From the NCBI GenBank assembly GCA_024233215.1, contig JACKPW010000023.1:30752-94751 (forward strand): 64,000 nucleotides of DNA. Direction: 5' to 3'. This stretch comes from Verrucomicrobiales bacterium. Its GTDB lineage: Bacteria; Verrucomicrobiota; Verrucomicrobiia; Limisphaerales; J093. A program made the translations under genes and the position numbers. Below, piece after piece: positions 43,798 through 53,000 of the stretch (positions within the stretch are counted from its first letter, which is position 1; each line of letters begins with the position of its first letter). Under the pieces are notes generated by a model, which worked only from the letters and a program-made list of their open reading frames with translations, did not search any database and was not told the origin of the DNA.

Positions 43798-44075
43798 AAT
43801 CGCCCGGCCGGCTGCTGGAGCCGTTGGTGCCTTGTCTTTCATTGGCGAAACCGGCAAAGGCGCTCCTCTCCATGGCCGTCGGGATAGCCCTTTGCGTCGA
43901 AGTGGACGCAGTAGCAACGATCAAGTGACCCTTTTCCGTTTGGCATATGCTTGAGACTGCTTGACAGACATTCGGCCAGACCAGGTGCGTCCAGGCCTGC
44001 CACTTGGGGTCGTAGCGGTTCCATTTCGGGCGGGGTCCTGGTAGGATTCCGTCCCGTGAAACACCTTCTTTGCGT

Positions 44076-44768
44076 ATGAAGACCATCGGGTTGCTGGGGG
44101 GAATGAGTTGGGAATCCACCCAACTCTACTACCGCAAGCTCAACGAGGGCGTCCGGGACGCGCTTGGGGGACTGCATTCGGCGAAGATTGTCCTGGTGAG
44201 CGTTGACTTCCAGGAAATCGAGGCGATGCAACGACGGGGTGATTGGATCGGGGCCGGACAGGCCCTTGCCAAAGCCTCCAGACAGGTGGAGGCGGCCGGG
44301 GCGGATTTTCTCCTGCTTTGTACGAACACCATGCACAAAGTGGCGGGCGACATCCAGGAAGCGATCACCATCCCGCTCCTGCATATTGCCGATGCCACGG
44401 CGGAACGGGTCAGTGCGACGGGGTTCAAGACCCTCGGCTTGTTGGGGACGCGGTTCACGATGGAAGAGGACTTCTACCGGGGCCGCCTGGTTGAATCACA
44501 TGGCTTGGACGTGCTGGTCCCCCCGGACCGTGATCGGGAGATCGTCCATCGCATCATCTTCGACGAGCTCTGCCTGGGACGGGTGAAGGACGCTTCACGG
44601 GAGGCCTATCTGAGGATCATGCGGGACCTCCGGGAACGGGGTGCGCAGGGCGTCATCGAGGGATGCACGGAAATCGTCACGTTGGTGCAGCAGCGGCATA
44701 CGGAGATTCCTTTGTTCGACACGACCGCGATCCATGCGGAGCAGGCCGTCCGGGAAGCCCTGGGGTGA
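44076..44768 (+). CDS. Aspartate/glutamate racemase family protein
   Basis: The ATG at 44076 (MKTIGLLGGMSWEST) gives 230 residues, normal for the family; a TTG two codons upstream is less likely. The two catalytic cysteines are in LCTNTMH (about 83) and EGCTEI (about 193). The motif GGMSWESTQLYY near the N-terminus is typical of the aspartate racemase subgroup. It probably interconverts L- and D-Asp or Glu without a cofactor, for peptidoglycan or amino acid use. It stands alone; the 279-bp gap downstream shows nothing clear. Confidence 0.92.
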   Translation: MKTIGLLGGMSWESTQLYYRKLNEGVRDALGGLHSAKIVLVSVDFQEIEAMQRRGDWIGAGQALAKASRQVEAAGADFLLLCTNTMHKVAGDIQEAITIPLLHIADATAERVSATGFKTLGLLGTRFTMEEDFYRGRLVESHGLDVLVPPDRDREIVHRIIFDELCLGRVKDASREAYLRIMRDLRERGAQGVIEGCTEIVTLVQQRHTEIPLFDTTAIHAEQAVREALG

Positions 44769-45047
44769 GCGATCTTCCGGAGCGTGGGGCGAGTCCGGAG
44801 TACTCCAGGCTATGGACGGCAACGTGGATTTGGAGTTGGTGAGGGGCGGGCCGGCCGGGTTGGATCGGTGACAACCCGACGCTGCGGCTGCATGAAACGT
44901 CGATTCGCGGTTGCTGGCCGGTGGTTCATGGCATCGAGCCGTAGCCGGGCCGGCTGGGAAGTCGGCGTTGCAGGCGGCGGGGGTTGGAGGGCAAGTCGGC
45001 ATGGAATTGTCCAGACTCGGGCAGGTCGCCTGCTGTAATCTCCTCCC

Positions 45048-46490
45048 ATGAAACAGTGGCGTGCGCTCCTGCTGCTCGGTTCCTTATTTGGCGGTGGGTC
45101 TCTGCTTTGGGGCGGCAGCGTGCGGGTGTATCCGGCGCCGGATGGTGAGGAATTGTCCCGAGAATACAGCGTGCAGGCCGGGGGGCAGGACGTTCCCGTT
45201 TACGTCGCCCGGGTGGCTCCAGCCGAACCGGACCTGCGCTGGAAGGCCATGGACGACAAGGCCAACTCGGCGTGCTATTACACCAACGCCGCCTTTGCCT
45301 CCTTCGACATGCCGGGAACCGTCACCGTGGAGGTGACCTGCCCGCAGGAGATCCATTCGGTCAGGGTGCTTCCCGCATCCCGAAATCTCACCCCGACCAT
45401 CGCCGGCCACAGGCTGGCCTTGACCCTGTCCCGGCCTGGGCCGGTCACGGTTGAGGTCAACGACAACTGGGTCGGTGCCCTGCACCTCTTCGCCAACCCA
45501 CCGGAATCCGCCCCGCCCCCACCCGACGATCCCAACGTCATTTACTTCGGGCCGGGCATCCACGAGGTCAGCCACATCGTGGTGACGAACAACCAGACGG
45601 TGTATGTCGCGGGGGGCGCGGTGGTGCGGGGCGTGGTGATGCCGGACGAGCCGTTCAGCATCAGCAGTTACAGCGGGCTGCGGAACTATTCGCCGACCTT
45701 TGTGCTGCGCGGGACGAACATCGTCTTGCGGGGACGCGGCATCGTGGATGGGAGTCGTTGTCCGACCCACGCCCGGAACCTCATCGCCGTGCAGGGCCAG
45801 GACATCACCCTCGAAGGCGTTATCCTGCGCGATTCGAGCACGTGGAATATTCCCATTCGTCGATCGGAGCGCGTGCACGTCAGCAATGTGAAGGTCCTGG
45901 GCTACCGCGCCAATTCCGACGGCATCGACATCTGCAACAGCCGGGATGTGACGGTGGAAGACTGTTTCCTTCGGACCCTCGACGACCTGATCGTGATCAA
46001 GACCGACCGGGGGCAGGGGGAGGCCCGGCACATTGTCGCGAAGGATTGTGTGCTGTGGAACGAAGTCGCCCACGCCCTGAGCATCGGCGCCGAGTTGCGC
46101 GAGGATGTGGAGGACGTGGTGTTCACCGATTGTGACGTCATTCACGACAAGGGACGCGAATGGACCCTGCGAGTCTACCACTGTGACTCCGCGCACATTC
46201 GCAACGTGAGGTTCGAGAATCTGCGGATCGAGGAATCGCCACGGTTGATGTCGCTCTGGATCGACCAGGCGTTCTGGAGCCGGGATTCCGAGCGCGGGCA
46301 CATCGACGAGGTGGTGTTCCGCAACATCCGGGCGCAGGCCGATCCGGTGCGGATCGAGTTCAAGGGATTCGACCCCACGCATCGCATTGAGAACATCGTT
46401 CTGGAGGACGTGGTGGTGAATGGACGGCCGCTGGTGTTGGGGGAGGTGACGACCAACGCGTTCGTGGGCGGCGTCCGGCTTCGGCCGTAG
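45048..46490 (+). CDS. Secreted GH28-like parallel beta-helix glycoside hydrolase
   Basis: The 480-residue protein has a signal peptide (MKQWRALLLLGSLFGGG). After an N-terminal beta domain (about 25-150) comes a right-handed beta-helix. NSDGIDI (Asp 291) and LDDLIVIK (Asp 312 and 313) sit at the 21-residue spacing known for GH28 polygalacturonases. The usual GHG is replaced by AHA in VAHALSIGAE, so the substrate may not be plain homogalacturonan. It likely degrades pectin-like or other uronic-acid polymers outside the cell. The neighbouring genes also suggest polysaccharide use. Confidence 0.86.
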   Translation: MKQWRALLLLGSLFGGGSLLWGGSVRVYPAPDGEELSREYSVQAGGQDVPVYVARVAPAEPDLRWKAMDDKANSACYYTNAAFASFDMPGTVTVEVTCPQEIHSVRVLPASRNLTPTIAGHRLALTLSRPGPVTVEVNDNWVGALHLFANPPESAPPPPDDPNVIYFGPGIHEVSHIVVTNNQTVYVAGGAVVRGVVMPDEPFSISSYSGLRNYSPTFVLRGTNIVLRGRGIVDGSRCPTHARNLIAVQGQDITLEGVILRDSSTWNIPIRRSERVHVSNVKVLGYRANSDGIDICNSRDVTVEDCFLRTLDDLIVIKTDRGQGEARHIVAKDCVLWNEVAHALSIGAELREDVEDVVFTDCDVIHDKGREWTLRVYHCDSAHIRNVRFENLRIEESPRLMSLWIDQAFWSRDSERGHIDEVVFRNIRAQADPVRIEFKGFDPTHRIENIVLEDVVVNGRPLVLGEVTTNAFVGGVRLRP

Positions 46491-46751
46491 CCGCGGCCTC
46501 TGCGCCCCACGGTCCCTCGGGTTCCGTGCCGCCCCGGGGAACGCTGCAAGCGGCGCGCGCGCCACCGTCCAAGGGGGGGGCGGCCTTGGGTGGTGTCTGC
46601 GTTCGGGCTCGTGTGAGCGCCACCCGGTTTGCCCGATTCAGGCGCTTGTGGTGCGTCGACTTCGCACGTGCCAGGCCGGGATTTGACGGCGCCTGGCTGG
46701 TCGCCTACGGTCCAGTTTGTGCGAAGGGACCCTGTTCCAGGCACACCAGTT

Positions 46752-48191
46752 ATGAACGCACGGCTGTCGCTGCTCTTGCTTCTCGTCGTCTGCCCAAGCG
46801 TCCTGCCCGGGTTGCAGGCAGCCGGCGGGGTCCTTTACTACAACCAGATTGCATCGCCGGTCTCCCCCGTCGTGCTCCGACGCGTCAACGGCGATGGTAC
46901 CGGGGATCAGGCGATCCTGCTGAACCTCCCCGCCGCCTTGTATCCGACGGTCTCGCGCGACGGTCGGCGGTTGCTGGTCACCTCCCCCGATCCCGGGCGT
47001 CCTTTCAAGATCAGCCTCAACGTTTACGCCATCGACCTGCTCACCGGCTTCTTCGGCCGGGCAACCACCTTCCTCGACGAGGTCAATCAGAATGGCGTCC
47101 TCTTCAACCCGGACCTGGCCACGCTTTTTGGCGACACCACGATCTCCTCCTACAAGGTCAACTTCCCTTACTACAAGGCATTCTCGCCGGAGGGGGCGCG
47201 CGTGGTGGTCATGGATTTCCTCAAGGCCGGAAGCGTGGTCAACGAGGTCGATGTCCAGGCCAGCAGCGGGCGGTTTCCCATCGTGGACGTCTATAACCTC
47301 GCGGATGCACTGCCGGCGGGGCCTTTCATCTACCGCTCGCCCCAGGAACGGAACGGCCTGAACCAGGGAGGTGACGGCGTCGACTGGCACCCCACGCTGA
47401 ACGAGGTCGTGGTGCCGGTCGACTCGGACATTCCGGCGACTGGCAATGCGGCGGGGAATGGCCTGAGCGGCACGGTGCTCGCCGTCTATTCCACCACCAG
47501 CATTTCCCCTTTCATTCGCCGGTTGACCAATCCCGTCGGGCAACGGGACAGCCTTTTCGATCTGTCGAATCTCATCCTGACGGCGACCACGCCCCACGAT
47601 TACGCGCCGTCGATTTCGCCGGATGGAACCCGGGTGGCCTACGTGCGGCACTTCATGCGCCAGGACAGCCGTTTCGACGGCGCGGCGATTGCGCCGCTGC
47701 CGGCGATCTGCTCCATCCGCGTCATCAACTACGACGGCAACGGGGACCGCGAGGTCCTGCGCCTGGCAGAAGGACTGTGGGTCAGCAAGGTCGCCTGGTC
47801 CCCGGATGGGACCCGGATCGCCTTCGATCTCGCCCCACAACAGGTGGTGAACGGCTGGAACTCGACCAGCGGGGATGCGGCTCGGTCCACCCTCAACGTC
47901 GTGAACGCCGACGGCTCGAACCCGCATCAACTGGTGGCCGGCGCGGCCTCGTATCCTTCGTGGGGTGCCGGCCTGCCCGCCCGCCCGGTGCTGCAATTCC
48001 ACCGCGACGGAACCCGCTTCGAACTGCGGATCGATCAACTCACTCCGGGAACCCCGTTCGTGGTGGAAGGCTCGACCAACGCTCGCGACTGGCAGTCGCT
48101 CGGCACATTCATCGCGGCCGGGACCACGCATCTCATCACGATCACCCCGAACGCGAACGCGCCCTTCGCCTTCTATCGCGTCCGCCTTTAG
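46752..48191 (+). CDS. Secreted TolB-like beta-propeller protein
   Basis: The start at 46752 (MNARLSLLLLLVVCPSVLPG) gives 479 residues with a signal peptide ending near LQAAGG. It has PD40/WD40-like blades of the TolB type: PTVSRDGRRLLVTS, YAPSISPDGTRVAYV, VAWSPDGTRIAFD. The C-terminal ~70 residues match the shared module (PFVVEGSTNARDWQSL, then FAFYRVRL). It is probably a periplasmic or surface protein that binds other proteins or glycans. The 261-bp gap before it shows no clear promoter. The next gene is a remnant starting just past its stop. Confidence 0.84.
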   Translation: MNARLSLLLLLVVCPSVLPGLQAAGGVLYYNQIASPVSPVVLRRVNGDGTGDQAILLNLPAALYPTVSRDGRRLLVTSPDPGRPFKISLNVYAIDLLTGFFGRATTFLDEVNQNGVLFNPDLATLFGDTTISSYKVNFPYYKAFSPEGARVVVMDFLKAGSVVNEVDVQASSGRFPIVDVYNLADALPAGPFIYRSPQERNGLNQGGDGVDWHPTLNEVVVPVDSDIPATGNAAGNGLSGTVLAVYSTTSISPFIRRLTNPVGQRDSLFDLSNLILTATTPHDYAPSISPDGTRVAYVRHFMRQDSRFDGAAIAPLPAICSIRVINYDGNGDREVLRLAEGLWVSKVAWSPDGTRIAFDLAPQQVVNGWNSTSGDAARSTLNVVNADGSNPHQLVAGAASYPSWGAGLPARPVLQFHRDGTRFELRIDQLTPGTPFVVEGSTNARDWQSLGTFIAAGTTHLITITPNANAPFAFYRVRL

Positions 48192-48225
48192 CCCAGTTTC
48201 CGAGAAGCCCTGGCCGCCGCCCTTG

Positions 48226-48921
48226 GTGAAGCAGTTTCGTTTGCTGGGGCAGATCTTCGCTCATGGGCTCCTGCGCAAGCGCGCGGACCTGGCACTGCGA
48301 CAGAGCGAGGAGCGGGTGGGATTGGCGATGGCGGCAGCCGACACCGGCCTCTGGACCTTGAAGGCGGGGGACACCCGGTTCTGGTGCACGCCCAACATCC
48401 TTGCCATGTCGGGGCTGCCACCGGCTGACGGGATCGAGGTCAACCAGTTCCTCGGCCTGGTTCATCCGGATGACCGGGCACTGGTGCAAGCGGCGATCGA
48501 GGGGGCGTTGCAGAATGACGAGATGCAGGTCATCGAGCGATCCCAGGCCATCGCCCTCACCTTTACGACTCCGGCGACCGTGCCGACGCCCGCCGCTGCG
48601 GTTCCGGTCCCGACGACTGCGCCGGTGCCGGCCGCTGCTCCAATCGCCGCCGCCGCTCCCGCCCCCGCACCGATACCGGCGCCGGTTCCCCGGCAGGTGA
48701 CCCTGCCTTCCGGCACCCTGCTCCTGGTGCGGATCAAGGATGGGATTTCCTCCAAGAATGCCGCCGGCACACCGTTTGCCACCAAGCTGGAGTACGATCT
48801 CTACAGCAGCGGTGCCAAGGTCATTCCGGCGAAGAAGACGGCACGGTTCTTTCAGTTGGAGAACCAGTTGAACGCCGCGCTTGATTTGCGCGTGGCTGCG
48901 TCCCTGCCATTGATCAAGTAG
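48226..48921 (+). pseudogene. Chimeric remnant: GAF-PAS kinase piece joined to an SH3-like exported-protein tail
   Basis: One open frame of 231 codons, best started at the GTG at 48226, joins unrelated pieces. Residues 1-25 (LLGQIFAHGLLRKRADLALR) look like the end of a GAF domain and its linker. Residues 26-105 (SEERVGLAMAAADTGLWTL, VHPDDRALVQAAI) are the first part of a PAS domain. Both are usual in sensor histidine kinases, but the kinase is missing. A Pro/Ala-rich stretch (about 108-155) follows, then LPSGTLLLVRIKDGISSKNA and KLEYDLYSSGAKVIPA, which resembles proteins of a different family with its middle deleted. I read it as a gene fusion by deletion. It may still be translated. Confidence 0.45.
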
Positions 48922-48997
48922 CGCAACCGGAATGGGGATTGCGCTTTCAGGTGGTCCTGCTATTTCCCAAGTCCTGAAACGTCATTCGCGCAAGCCC

Positions 48998-49729
48998 ATG
49001 AAGATGCCTCGTCTCCTCCCGGTCGTCGCGACCGCGCTGGTATCCACCGCAACGGTCCTCGGTGGCGAACCGAACCCGAACCCCTGGACGCTCGATGTCT
49101 CGCTGTACGGTCTGGCTGCCGGCATGTCCGGCGATGTGACCGTGCGGGGCTTCACCAGCGATCTGGATGTGGGCTTTGACAAAGTCTGGGACAACCTGGA
49201 GTTCTGCGCGATGGGCACGGTGCGGGTGGGTTACGAGCGCTGGGCGTTGAACACCGACGTGATCTTCATGGGCTTGGGGGCGTCGAAGGGGGGCATCAGC
49301 GCGGATCTGGACCAATGGGTGGTGGAACCGAGTCTGAGTTACCGGTTCTGCCAGGAATTCGAGGTGCTGGCCGGGGCGCGCTACAACAACATCAGCGGCG
49401 AATTGCGGGGTCCGGGGATCCTGCCCACGCCGGTGGTTCCGACCGGCACGCAGGAGTGGTGGGATCCCATCGTGGGCGCCAACGTCCGACTGCCGCTTTT
49501 CAGCAAACTCAGTTTCAACGTGCGGGGGGACATCGGCGGCTTCGGTGTCGGGTCGGACCTGACCTGGCAGGCTTTTCCCTACCTGAGCTGGCAGTTTACC
49601 CGGCTGGCTTCCCTGCAGGCCGGTTACCGCTGGGTCTATACCGACTATGAGACGGGCAGCGGGCTGCGGCGGTTCGCCTACGATGTGCTGACCCAGGGCC
49701 CGCAGGTGGGCTTTACCCTGCATTTCTGA
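48998..49729 (+). CDS. Outer-membrane beta-barrel protein (OmpA/OmpW-like)
   Basis: The start at 48998 (MKMPRLLPVVATALVST) gives 243 residues with a Sec signal ending near TVLGGEP. The rest has alternating aromatic and small residues typical of beta-strands (VGYERWALNTDVIFMGLG, SYRFCQEFEVLAGARYNN). The C-terminus ends in LHF, the aromatic signal used by the barrel assembly machinery. It is probably an 8- to 10-strand barrel in the outer membrane; the ligand is unknown. It stands alone, with gaps of 76 and 277 bp on each side. The latter holds a small palindrome (AATTCTT and AAGAATT near 49940). Confidence 0.82.
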   Translation: MKMPRLLPVVATALVSTATVLGGEPNPNPWTLDVSLYGLAAGMSGDVTVRGFTSDLDVGFDKVWDNLEFCAMGTVRVGYERWALNTDVIFMGLGASKGGISADLDQWVVEPSLSYRFCQEFEVLAGARYNNISGELRGPGILPTPVVPTGTQEWWDPIVGANVRLPLFSKLSFNVRGDIGGFGVGSDLTWQAFPYLSWQFTRLASLQAGYRWVYTDYETGSGLRRFAYDVLTQGPQVGFTLHF

Positions 49730-50006
49730 GCCGCAACGGTTCGTCACGCCGGGGCCGTCGACATGGGTGGTCGAGGGATGCCCCAAGCGAATTCCAGGCG
49801 TGCGGGCGCCCGCCCACGGTGCGCCGCGCCATGGCAGTTTCCACACCATGAGGACCGAATGCCGGGCGGAGAAGGCCGGCGTGAGCCTCCGATTGAGGAC
49901 CGGCTTGTAGGCTTGCTTTGCCGCCTGTCGCCCGCAATTCTTCGACCAAGAATTTAGGGCCAAACCCGCAGGGGGGTACGCCCCCGCTGCGCAATCGGAC
50001 GAACTC

Positions 50007-53000
50007 ATGAACACCCGCATCCCGCCCCGTGAGGCCGGTTTCCCGGTCGCCTCCGAACGCTGTATTCGTCGCCTCCGGCACGCCGGGGGACTCCTCGGCT
50101 TCGTGCTTTTGGCAGCGGGAGGCGGCGAGGGGGTTGCCGCTGAGGTTGCCAACTGGACGGCGGGCACCGTCCTGGGGAACTACAGCGAGCCCACCAACTG
50201 GGACCTCGGGCTCGTGCCGATCAACAGCGTGTCCGAGACCTACATCCTCGAGGTCCCTGCCAATGCGAAGATCAGTTACGACCTGGCGGGGGTGGGTCGG
50301 GTGGACGCCCTGCGGTTGGGCAGCGCCGCCACGTTCACCCTGGAAGGCACGCGGGAATTCGCGGTCCAGGGGATCTCGGTGCTCGATGGGATCATCACCG
50401 CCAGTGGGGCGGGCGCGGTTTTCCGGTCGGATGCCACGACGGCCACGCTGGGCAGCCGGGCCCGGTTTTCCGCGCAGAACGGCGGCCGGATTTCGGTGGA
50501 TGCGCCGTCCTTCGCGCTGCCGGAGGATTGGCGGGCGAACGAGATCCTGATGGTCGCCAACGGGCCCGATTCGGTGGTGGAACTGCCGGGAATGGTCTCG
50601 CTGACCACGCGGGGGGGAAACGGCACTTCCTACAATTACTCGGTAAGCGCGGTGAATGGCGGACGGGTGGATTTGTCGGGTCTGACGGCTGCGGTGGGGC
50701 CGCGGACTGACGCCTACAACGCCGACGATTGGCTGACCTTCAGCGTGAGTGGCGGGGGGCAGCTCGACCTCGGCGGCCTGGCCCGGATTTCGCTGAGGAC
50801 CCGGCTCGCCCCGCAACAGGATTGGACCCTGCCGGCGCTGGCGGACGTTGAGATGGGTTTCCTCACCCCATCGACCGGCGTGACCTTCGACCTCCCTGAA
50901 CTTCAGAACATGGCGGCGGGTCAGATCACGCTGCCCGAGGACAGCGTTCTCAACGCGCCGAAACTGGCCGCCCTGCAGCATGTGACGCTCACGGTGGCGC
51001 CGGGGGCGGAGTTTCACGCGGGCCAGTTGTCGGATGTCAGCGACAGCTCGATCACGGTCGAAGCCGGTGGGGTGCTTGAGCTCGGATCGGTGAGCGTGGT
51101 CGACCGGTTGAGCCTGGTGGCGCGAGCCACCCCGTCGCTGACACCGGTTGCGACAAGCTATGAGATGGACGACTGGCGGGGGCACCGGACGCTTTTTGAG
51201 GCCGACGGTGCGGGCGTCGGCATGGACCTCCACTCGCTGGAGACGCTCACCGTGACCGGGGGTTGGAGCGGGGGGTGGAATTACCCGGTGATTGCGGCTC
51301 ACGGCGCTCACGTGGATCTCTCGGGACTTGAGGAGGTCACCGGCCCCCGCACGGATACTTACAGCAATGATGACTGGCTGACCTTCTATCTGCGAACCGG
51401 GGGCACCCTGGACCTGTCGGCGCTGCGCCGCATTTCCCGCAAAGTACGGTTTCTGCCGGAGGCGGGGGAGCCGCTTCACCTGCCCGCCCTGGAGGAGGTG
51501 GACGGCGGGTTGTTCACGCTGCTTTCCGGTACCGTGCTCGATACGCCCTTGCTGCGGACGTTTCGGGGGGACACGTACGGCGTGTGGGTCGAAGTGGATT
51601 TTGCGGCGGAGATGAACGCGCCGGTGCTGGGTGAGATCGTCAGTGCCGGGGTTACGATTCATCCCGGCGGACGCATCCTGGCGCCGGAGATGACGAACAT
51701 CCTCAACACGAGCCTGACGATTGAAGCGGGTGGCCGTTTGCAGGCGCCCAAGGTTCGCGACCTCAGCGGCAGCGCGCTGGTGTTGGATCCGGGGGAGGAA
51801 CTGCTGCTGGGCGACATCGAGGTCTGCGACCGCCTGCAATTCATCGCGAAAACCACGCCGGGATTTGCGTTTACCGCCGCCAGTTACACCACCCCGGAGG
51901 ATTGGCGGGCCCACCGGACGCCGTTCGAAGCGGATGGGGTGGGGGTGCATCTGGCGTTGGGAAGCCTGGAGACCATTACCGTGGCCGGCGGATGGAACGC
52001 TTCCTACATTACTTCGATCAACGCCCGGAATGGCGGCTCCATCGACCTTACAGGCTTGCAGCAGGCGTTGGGCGGCCGGACCGATGCCTACAGTGCGGAC
52101 GACTGGCTGACGTTCCGCTGCGAGAGCGGTGGCACGTTCGACTTCGAGGACGTCACCGTGTCACGGACGGCCCGATTGCAGATCGTGGGGCCGCAGGCGC
52201 GGATGACCGCGGGCAACTTGAACCTGGTGGCTCCGGCCCGGCTGGAGATCAACGACCTGGGGACGCTGGAATTGACCGGAGGTTTCGAGTTCAATCACAC
52301 GGTCGAATCGCAGGTCACCGCCGATGCCGCGGTGCTGGCCTTCACGGGCCCCGGCGCGCATCACCTCGAAATCGGTGGACAGGATGCGGGGGTGGCAGGC
52401 TACACCTCCGGTAACTTCGGCATCGGCCGGATCGAGGTTGGGGAACCCGGCAAACCGGCGACGCTGCAGTTGCTGGACGGCATCAGCAACGGCAACCGGG
52501 GCGGCGGCGGCGAACCGGAGGCCCTCTATCTCTACGGCGTGGATGCCGCCGGGTTGATCCTGCACAGTGGGTCCCGCCTCATCATCGGTGACCTGAATGT
52601 CTACCTCTGGCACGAGGGGGCGATGGTCCACCTAAACTCGTTGCTGGCCGGGGGGGACACGGTGGCGTTCGGTGACGGCGTGGTCGCGCGTTTCGGCGGG
52701 CCGGCGATTGTGGGGATGGAGCCGTCCGGTCAGGTCCTGCCGGTGGTCGATCACGCCGACGTGACCTTCAACACCCCCATCAATCCGGCGACCTTCACGA
52801 CGGCGGATGTGCAGCTCACGGGTTCCAGCGGGGCCATTGCGGCGACTGCGGTCAGTTCCCTCGGTGGAAACACGTATCGCGTCACCTTCCCGGGGCAGAG
52901 CGATCATGGGTTTGTCAGCGTGCGGATCGGGCCGGCCATCAGCGGGGCGGGCGGGGTGCTGATCGGCATGGACCAGAACGGCAACGGAGTGCCCGGCGAC

